A stretch of DNA of 64,000 nucleotides from Rosa chinensis (taxonomy: Eukaryota > Streptophyta > Magnoliopsida > Rosales > Rosaceae): the NCBI RefSeq assembly GCF_002994745.2, contig NC_037088.1, forward strand, positions 63,320,397-63,384,396, written 5' to 3'. Positions 56,983 to 64,000 of the stretch are shown here, piece by piece. Position 1 is the stretch's first letter. Each line of letters opens with the position of its first letter. The notes under the pieces are model-generated. The model was not told where the DNA came from. It did no database searches and worked only from the letters and a program-made list of their open reading frames with translations. The translations under genes and the position numbers were made by a program.

Positions 56983-57499
56983 TGTTAATGTCTGAAAGTC
57001 TAGCGGTGGCCAAACCTTAGTTAACGCTGATCCGATGGGCGGATCGATACTTGTACTTATGTTGTGATTCCCGTTACCTGTCAAATAAAATACAACGGGC
57101 GTCAGAGGGAGACCGCGCTGGGCGGTCTTCAGCTCTCCGATGCCTAAGTTAGTCAATGTATTTATGTTGACAAAGTAACAGTAGGTAAGTATTGAATGCG
57201 TGATTAATGAGGAGAGAGGAGAGAACCTTTTATAGGTGAGGAAGAGACTGATCTTGTCTTTGTTTTCGATGTGGGACTGATATGCTTCAGTTCTTAGTTT
57301 CAGAAGCTTCTGATGCTTAACTTGGCGCGGCGCGTGGCGGCGCGTGGGTGGCGATCTGGAGGCGGTCCGACGCCGAGGCTGTAGCCCGCCTTGCAGTGTG
57401 TTCGTATGTCATTCCTTTGGTTGGAATTAGTACCTTTGGCGGTACAATGAGCATGGCCCATTATAGCTAATTATGTTTGCAAATGTACACGTATGTACA
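56983..57499 (-). repeat. Gypsy Tat 5' LTR
   Basis: 517 bp with TG...CA ends. On the minus strand CCTATAAAAGG (plus 57225-57235) is a good TATA box. It is the only LTR left, so age by LTR comparison is not possible. Confidence 0.88.
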
Positions 57500-57955
57500 T
57501 GGGGATTGTAATTAAGAGACACATTCTGTCTTGAATGGGTCGAACCCGAAATAATAAAAACTCTATTCACTAAATGAATACGAGTGAAATTATGTTGGGT
57601 GACATTTACGCTCACTGTGTGCAGATTTTCCCTCAACAATGTTTTACCCCTAATTCTTTTCGCCCAAAATTTAAAATTCGGTGCAACTAACCTCTTAAAT
57701 TTTACCAATTATTTGCAAAATCTAAAACGCATATGAGACAAAATTAAATTTCGTCCCCAATTAAATTTTGGGACAAATATTTTTTGTCTCTAATTTAAGC
57801 GTATTTGTCTCTAAGTAGCATCAATGGAGAGTTTTGAACAACAAAACTTTTAGGGACAAAATAATTTTTTTTTGTCTCTAATGATGTGTTTGGGAGACGA
57901 AAAATTGGTCCGTCGCAAAAAAAAATTGTCTCTAAATGGGTTTTCTCTAGTAGTG

Positions 57956-58065
57956 AACTTTGGTGCAATATGCTTAGTCTTGTCACCTTTGATGAATCCT
58001 TCTTTAATCTGAGCAATACAAACAGTATTGTCTTCATACATGACTGTTGGTTTGTCAGTTACTGA
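57956..58065 (-). pseudogene. Copia-B RNase H fragment (right copy)
   Basis: Same 110 bp as 51005-51114. It is interrupted at 58065 by Copia-A (TSD ACTGA) and continues at 63845 on the far side of that element. Confidence 0.88.
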
Positions 58066-58374
58066 TGAAAGCTTGAAGAAAGCTAGAAGAATCGAGAGGA
58101 AAAGAGAGAGAGAAAGAATAGAAACTCTTTGTATATTTGATGTGACTTAACAGAATGAATACAAGTAATTGGGTTAGGTATGTATAGTAGTCTAATGAGC
58201 ACGAACCTAATTAGCACAATTAGTACAATTAGCAACAGAACCGCTACATGATCACCACGTGTCAAGATAAGCTTGAGTACATGCATATTGTGATTGCAGC
58301 CTACCTAACCTAATAGTGATTGAAACGTAAATATCTTTTGATATTGGATCGTGACCGTATATCCTATCCTAACA
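58066..58374 (-). repeat. Copia-A 3' LTR
   Basis: 309 bp, identical to 51115-51423 as far as I can see and three substitutions from 63531-63839. Confidence 0.92.
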
Positions 58375-58405
58375 CCCCTCCTCAGCTGGATGGGAGGAGA
58401 AGCCA

Positions 58406-59919
58406 TCAAGCTGAATCAAATTGAACTGAGGGAGAAGGCGATGATGGACCTAACTGCAACTGATGACAGAGATAGGTATGTGGAGGAGAACAGGGTCCTT
58501 TAGTGAACAAGTCAGCGAGTTGGTCATGAGTAGAAACAAACTGCAATCTGATAGAGCCATCCTTAACCTTGTCCCGAGTAAAGTGAACATCCACCTCGAT
58601 ATGTTTCAGTTTGGAGTGATGAACAGGATTTGAAGCAAGAGCCAAGGCCGAGATATTGTCACAGTGAAGAGTTGGAATGGCAGCCAAGTCAACATGAAGA
58701 TCTTGGAGGATATGTTGAAGTCATTTCAATTCAGAGGTAGTGTCAGCCATGCTCCTATACTCGGCCTCTGTAGAAGATCTGGAAACGGCAGTCTGTTTCT
58801 TACTACACCACCAAATTGGTGAGTCATTGAGCAAGATGACAAAACCCGTAGTAGACTTTCGGTCGTTAGGATCCCTGGCCCAATCGGCGTCACAATATGC
58901 GTGAAGGGAAACCTGTGGTGATGAAGAAGCAGTGGAAAACCTCTCCTGAAAGTAATACCATAGTCTACAGTACCTTTAACATATTTGAGAATACGTTTGG
59001 CAGCGGCAAGGTGAAGATCGGTAGGACAATGGAGAAATTGACAAACCGAGTTCACACTATATGCTATATCAGGTCGTGTAAAGGTGAGATATTGTAGGCA
59101 GCCAACAATGCTTCGAAATTGTTCAAGCGCTCCCAAAGATAGAAGTGTACCATGATCTTTAAGTAATTTGACTCCAGATTGACAAGGAGTAAGGTGAGAG
59201 TGATAGTCCTCCAAGCCAGCCTTGTGTATGAGGTCTTTGGCATACTTTTGTTGAGAGAAAAAAAGCCTCGATGCAAGGTACTTAATCTCCAAACCGAGGA
59301 AGAAATGAAGATCACCCAAATCCTTCATGTCAAATTCGTGTTGGAGAGCAGTTTTGATCTCAGCAATTAAGGTCTCATTATTGCCAGTAAGGATGATATC
59401 ATCCACATAGAGTAGCAAATAGGCCATAGAAGAACCAGACACTAACACAAACAGAGATGGATCTGCATACGAACACTTGAAGCCAAGACTCGGTAAAAAG
59501 GTAGTGAAACGTTCATTCCATGCACGCGGAGCCTGTTTAAGGCCATAAAGTGACTTGTGAAGCTTGCATACATGAGTGGGACAAGAAGGATCAATGAAGC
59601 CAGCAGGTTGGGCCATATACACTTCCTCATTCAATAGTCCATGCAAAAATGCATTCTTAACATCGAGTTGATGCAATTTCCACCCATAAGTAGCAGAGAG
59701 ACCAAGAATCAACCGGACAATGGTATGACGAACCACAGGGGAGAAGGTTTCATCATAGTCGATGCCATACTCCTGACTAAATCCCCGTGCAACCAGCCTA
59801 GCTTTGTGACGAGCTACTGAGCCATCTGCATTCTTTTTTATCTTGAAAATCCACTTGCAGGAAACTAAGTTTTTATCAGGAGGAAGAGGAACCAAGGTCC
59901 AAGTATTTTGATGCATCAA
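58406..59919 (-). pseudogene. Copia-A reverse transcriptase and RNase H
   Basis: Minus-strand frame from 59919: NTWTLVPLPPDKNLVSCKWI, HKARLVARGFSQ, GIDYDETFSPV, and the polymerase active site LLLYVDDIIL near 59395. A frameshift near 58935 moves the RNase H part ([25 protein letters not shown]) to another frame. A TGA near 58720 precedes the last block, IEVDVHFTRDKV and QLADLFTKG, which ends at 58406. RT/RNase H would copy element RNA into DNA. A single stop at 59936-59938 separates this from the upstream gag-integrase frame, so the original was one polyprotein. Confidence 0.88.
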
Positions 59920-59934
59920 GGCATCATATTCATC

Positions 59935-62900
59935 TTACATGGCAGACTTCCATGCAGGTATTTTAAGAGTAGTTTTATAAGTATAAGGCTCAATGGCAGC
60001 AGGATCAGTGCAAGAGGAAGATAGAACAGACAATAAGGCTTTCTTCTTAAAGATTCCTCTCTTAGACCTGGTGAGCATGTTGTGATCATTAACTGTAGGT
60101 GGAGAGAGACCCTCAACCAGATGAAGAATATTGCATTCAGAAAGCTGACAAGAGGGTCTAGATGGGGAGCATTCAAGAACCACAGAAATGCCAATACCGG
60201 GTTGTGAACTAAGATTAACTGAACCCTCAAGTTCATCAAACCGGATGAGAGTGTGTGAACTTAGATCAAACACATCAATAGATGGATGAGATAAGGTGGA
60301 GCATAGAGGTAGAGATTCAGTATCAAGAAAACCATTATTATTGATAGTAGATGAAGTTGGAGTAGATACATCAGGTAAAGGAGAATGACTAGAATCAACA
60401 GCATCAATATTTATCGATACGGAACTAAAGGAAGGAGATGACTGACCTGTTGAAGCTTGAGTTGTTGTTGTGGTAGTGTGAAGGACAGGTGCCGAGGAAG
60501 GAAGCTGTGTATGGGACTGAGTAGCATGTAGACAATGGTTTGTGATTGCTGGTGAAGATTGAAGCAAACCTGTCCGTGTCATAGCATATGGAAAATGTGA
60601 TTCATCAAAGAAAACGTGTCTCGAAATGATGTATTTACGTGTTCTCAAATTGTAGCAAATATATCCTTTATAACCAGCGGCTAAACCAATAAACACACAC
60701 TTGGTTGTCTTTGGTTGAAGCTTATCAGTCCTATATGGTGCCACAAGAGGGTAACAAGCACATCCAAAAATCCTTAGAATTTCCACAGATGGAATTTGTT
60801 GATAGAGTTTCTCAAATGGTGAGCACATTTGTAAGGTAGATGTTGGCATTCTATTGATGAGATAGGTGGCAAATGCGCAAGCATGATACCAAAATGGGGA
60901 TGGAAGAGAGGCGGCCTGCAATAAGGTCACTGCAGTTTCCCTGATATGCCTGTTCTTGCGTTCAGAAATCCCGTTTTGCTCCGGTGTGTAAGGACAGGAC
61001 TTTTGATGAACAACACCATTTTCATTTAGAAAAGAATGAAAAGCATGGCCAATGTATTCCCCTCCTCCATCACTGCGCAGTACCTTGATCGATGCAGAAA
61101 ATTGAGTTTGAACAAAGGCATACAAAGTCTTAAAATATGAGAAAACCTCATTTTTATTTTTCATGGGAAACATCCATGTGTATCTAGTACAATCATCAAT
61201 GAAAATTACAAAGTACTTGAAACCATCTAGGGAAAAATGAGGAGCAGGGCCCCAAACATCTGAATGTATAAGCTGAAAAGGTTTATCACTCCGAGTAGTA
61301 GAAGGTGAAAAAGGCAGCTTGTGAAACTTTCCATGTAAGCAGGCTTCACACACAGAAATTTCAACAGAATTCTCACTAGGGAGATTACACTGAATTAACA
61401 TAGACTTGACTATCTCAATAGAAGGGTGCCCAAACCTCTGATGCCAAATGCTATTCTTGATACATCTTCCAACAAATGCTGATTTTCGAGCAGAATTGGC
61501 CAAATCAGTAGAGGTTGCTGAACCAAGCTTGAGTGGCAGATCAAAAGGAATGGGATACAACCCTTGTCTACTCAGCCCCTTGTACAGTATTCTTCCCAGC
61601 ACCTTGTCCTGTATAACACACATAAACTCATCAAACCAAACAGAACAATTATTTTGTTTACATAATTGATAGATGGATAAGAGATGAGCAGCAAGTTCAG
61701 GAATAAGTAGAACATTGTCTAGTTTAAGTAGGCCAAGCACAGCATTGCCAATATGTGTGATACTCAATTGTTTACCATTACCAACTTGGACTGTGTCTGA
61801 GGCAGAATATGGAGCAATATTGTTCAAAAGTTGCACTTCACTGGTCATATGATTGGTGGCACCAGAATCAGCAAGCCAGAACTGAGGGGATGATGTAGAG
61901 GCAAACATTGCTGCATTGGTGGAAGGACCTTGCTGTTGTTGACCTGGAAATCCAATAATGTGATAGCATCTATCAACAGTATGATTCTTTCTTCTGCAGT
62001 ATTGACACTCTACACCTGCAACACTTGAGGACACACCCTGATGAACTTGTGTGAGATTTGGATACTGATTAAGAGTTCTACAGGTCCTGGCCCCATGACC
62101 AACTCTTCCACACAACTGACAAGAGAGAGGAGTACCAGTTGGGATAGCATTACCTGTAAAAGCACCTGTGGTATACTCATTATTGGAAAATTGTTGACCA
62201 CCATTAAACCCTCTTCCACCAATATTGGTAAATCTCCCACCATTGAACCTGCCACGACCCCTACCAGCATAGAATGCACTAGCACCAAAGGTTGGATCAA
62301 AAGATGAATAGGCTGGAAAGGGAGAGAAACCATATGGCACTGCAGGTATGGGAATATAGGCTGCATAAGAGGACACAGGTGAAATGAGACTAGTGGGAGC
62401 CTGAGATGGAGGACTGAAACAGGGGGGAGCAAATGATGAAGGAGTAGGTTGTGAAGAAATGGGAGTAGGAGGTGGTGATGGTGACAAAGTGGGATGAGAG
62501 CTTTGAGCAACCATTGCAGTGAGGGACACAGGTTGGGATTCATTCTTAATATCAATTTCAGCAGCCTTGAGAAGTGTTTTTAATTCTCCCATAGAACAAC
62601 TCACAAACTGAGCCCTGATCACTGTTTTGATAGCTGCAAACTCAGCTGGTAACCCTCTCAAAACAGTGACCACAATATCCTCATCATCCAAGAACACACC
62701 CACAGTCTCTAAAGCATCCCTTGCAGATTTGATTTTGTCCAAGTAGGTCTCAATACTATCAGAACCTTTCCTCATGCCCTGAAGATTAGACTTAAGCTGA
62801 AGGATATTTTGCCTATTAGGAGCTGCAAACTTAAGGCGGAGGTTAGACCACATTTCCTGAGAAGATCGACTACCCACAGCACAAGACATAGCTACAGGAC

Positions 62901-63147
62901 TCAAGGTTTGACCAAGCATGTTAACAATACTCTGATCCTGAGTTTTCCATGCTACATACGCACTATTAATAGACTTAGAGCCATCATCAGAGATAGTATA
63001 CTAAGGAGGACAAGGATGAGAGCCATCCACAAAGCCAAACAAATTTTGACCCCTCAGAAATGATTCAAGGCGAAATAGCCAAGTAGGATAGTTCAATTCA
63101 TCTAAAAGAATAGTAGGCAAGTAAACTGTAGTCTGAGTAACAGCCAT
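59935..63147 (-). pseudogene. Copia-A gag, protease and integrase
   Basis: Gag starts MAVTQTTVYLP at 63147 but has a TAG at about 63001, 49 codons in. The frame is then open for 994 codons from 62919. It contains gag (QNILQLKSNLQ, DIVVTVLRGLP), two knuckles CQLCGRVGHGARTC and CQYCRRKNHTVDRC, protease FWLADSGATNHMT, the GAG-pre-integrase finger WHQRFGHPS...CEACLHGKFHK, and the integrase core HSDVWGPAPHF, DGGGEYIGHAF, NGISERKNRHIRE. It ends at a TAA (59936-59938) before RT. Only point mutations break it, so the copy was recently functional. Confidence 0.9.
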
Positions 63148-63516
63148 GGATGATATTGAGAGAACAGATCTAGGATTCCAGGGAAAAAGATGAGAGGTAG
63201 AACAAACAAGTAGATCGCAGAGTAGTAGATCTAGGATCGCAGAGTAGTAGATCTAGGGTTTCAGAGTAGCAGATCTAGGAAAGCAAATGAAATCGAGCAA
63301 CCACAAGAGCAAGAAGGCAACGAAAACAAGCAGTATCAAGCTAAGAAAACCAAGAAACCACAATATCAACCCGAAATGGAAAGCGAAGAACTGAACCAGA
63401 AGAACTTAGCTGCAATCGAATCGAATCGAAGCGAGAAACTGAACCGAAGAACCAAGAACCAGCACCAAGAACTAGAAACCACAGCTTAACGAAGACCAGC
63501 ACACCAAGACCACCAA
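63148..63516 (-). other. Copia-A leader
   Basis: About 370 bp between primer site and gag start, with repeated AGTAGATCTAGG-type units at 63216-63280. No coding signal. Confidence 0.6.
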
Positions 63517-63530
63517 GGCTCTGGATACCA
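63517..63530 (-). promoter_or_regulatory. Copia-A primer-binding site
   Basis: TGGTATCCAGAGCC on the minus strand next to the 5' LTR. Compared with the Copia-C site TGGTATCAGAGCC it has one extra C. Confidence 0.88.
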
Positions 63531-63839
63531 TGAAAGCTTGAAGAAAGCTAGAAGAATTGAGAGGAAAAGAGAGAGAGAAAGAATAGAAACTCTTTGTATA
63601 TTTGATGTGACTTAACAGAATGAATACAAGTAATTGGGTTAGGTATGTATAGTAGTCTAATGAGCACGAACCTAATTAGCACAATTAGTACAATTAGCAA
63701 CAGAACCGCTACATGATCACCACGTGTCAAGATAAGCTTGAGTACATGCATATTGTGATTGCAGCCTACCTAACCTAATAGTGATTGAAACGTAAATATC
63801 TTTTGATATTGGATCATGACCGTATATCTTATCCTAACA
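63531..63839 (-). repeat. Copia-A 5' LTR
   Basis: 309 bp. It differs from 58066-58374 at three positions, all C/T or G/A changes; two of them are at CpG sites. Confidence 0.92.
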
Positions 63840-63844
63840 ACTGA

Positions 63845-64000
63845 AGGTAAATCACAGGTGCTTCCAATGTGGCGATTCATGGATCTTAACCAAAAACATT
63901 CTCGGCCAGCCTCATATAAAGCAATTATTTCTGAATGATTAGAGGAAGTTTCCACGAGTGTTTGCTTAGATGATCGCCATGAAATCGCTGTGTCTCCACA
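63845..64000 (-). pseudogene. Copia-B RNase H, upstream part, cut by the window edge
   Basis: Minus strand reads WRSSKQTLVETSSNHSEIIA and LYEAGRECFWLRSMNRHI, the Copia RNase H block that normally precedes the TVMYEDNTVCIAQ block found at 57956-58065. The two join exactly across Copia-A. More of Copia-B should lie beyond the window. Confidence 0.88.

Larger units (their letters stand above)
51533..57499 (-). mobile_element. Tat-type Gypsy retrotransposon lacking its 3' end
   Basis: 5' LTR 56983-57499 (517 bp, minus TGTACATACG...CATTAACA), primer site TTGGCGCCGTCTGTGGGAAT at 56961-56982, and one long gag-pol frame. The element stops at 51533 within the integrase C-terminal region, so the 3' LTR and polypurine tract are absent. 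The sequence outside the 5' LTR (TGGGG, 57500-57504) is CACTA sequence, showing that the Gypsy inserted in the CACTA. The GC content of the coding part is visibly higher than its surroundings. Confidence 0.9.
57500..58483. repeat. 984-bp duplicated junction block, right copy
   Basis: Right copy of 50549-51532. Here the context is coherent: CACTA right end (57500-57955), Copia-B fragment (57956-58065), then the complete Copia-A element, so this is the ancestral arrangement on the right side. Confidence 0.92.
58066..63839 (-). mobile_element. Copia-A: young, nearly intact Copia retrotransposon
   Basis: LTRs 58066-58374 and 63531-63839, both 309 bp with TG...CA ends (minus TGTTAGGATA...AGCTTTCA). 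A perfect TSD ACTGA lies at 58061-58065 and 63840-63844. Only three differences between the LTRs. The primer site TGGTATCCAGAGCC on the minus strand (63517-63530) is initiator-Met type with one extra base. The purine tract GAGGAGGGG abuts the 3' LTR. Full Copia order gag-protease-integrase-RT-RNase H is present, with three nonsense codons and one frameshift. Same family as Copia-C (double-knuckle gag). Confidence 0.93.

Noticed and set aside
60239..60245. Second gene between Copia-A integrase and RT
   Set aside because: The 107-codon frame at 59916-60239 overlaps the integrase frame in another phase and has no domain.

Overview
This is a gene-poor, transposon-dense stretch of plant nuclear DNA, almost certainly from a eudicot. 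It holds one spliced plant kinase gene. The rest is plant-type Copia and Gypsy LTR retrotransposons, CACTA, MULE and hAT DNA transposons, a tRNA-type SINE and LINE-like retroposons. The repeat style resembles the rose family, but that is an impression and not a proof. Most boundaries below rest on terminal motifs plus target-site duplications (TSDs) read directly from the sequence.

Layout. 234-6562 is a decayed minus-strand Copia element (Copia-1) with 218-bp LTRs and TSD CACCT. 7339-29555 is one plus-strand Copia element (Copia-C, TSD CAACA) swollen to 22 kb by nested insertions. These are a Gypsy-D solo LTR (8875-14405) that itself holds another solo LTR and a MULE, a hAT element (15745-16813), a minus-strand Gypsy-D element (17083-22938) and a plus-strand Gypsy-D element (22939 to about 28559, with another solo LTR inside). 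A truncated CACTA end follows, and Copia-C's reverse transcriptase is gone. 30371-32675 is the only apparently intact host gene: a four-exon receptor-like cytoplasmic kinase with a SINE in its third intron. Its downstream flank (about 32870-37860) is an old two-unit duplication, each unit carrying its own minus-strand retroposon.

38587 to the end is a second nest built on an old minus-strand Copia (Copia-B). A CACTA element (39283-51004, TSD AAC) split its RNase H region. Copia-A (58066-63839, TSD ACTGA) inserted 110 bp away. The CACTA carries broken exons of an SHH1-like (SAWADEE homeodomain) gene, which in other plants belongs to the RNA-directed DNA methylation machinery that silences transposons. 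This is the most interesting object in the window. A Tat-type Gypsy (51533-57499) with a long open gag-pol frame, but without its integrase end and 3' LTR, sits between two apparently identical 984-bp copies of the CACTA/Copia-B/Copia-A junction. That is either a recent unequal exchange or a haplotype assembly error.

The genes do not form a pathway. The kinase is the one likely functional host protein, and everything else records repeated insertion, decay and deletion. No rRNA, tRNA or CRISPR feature was found.
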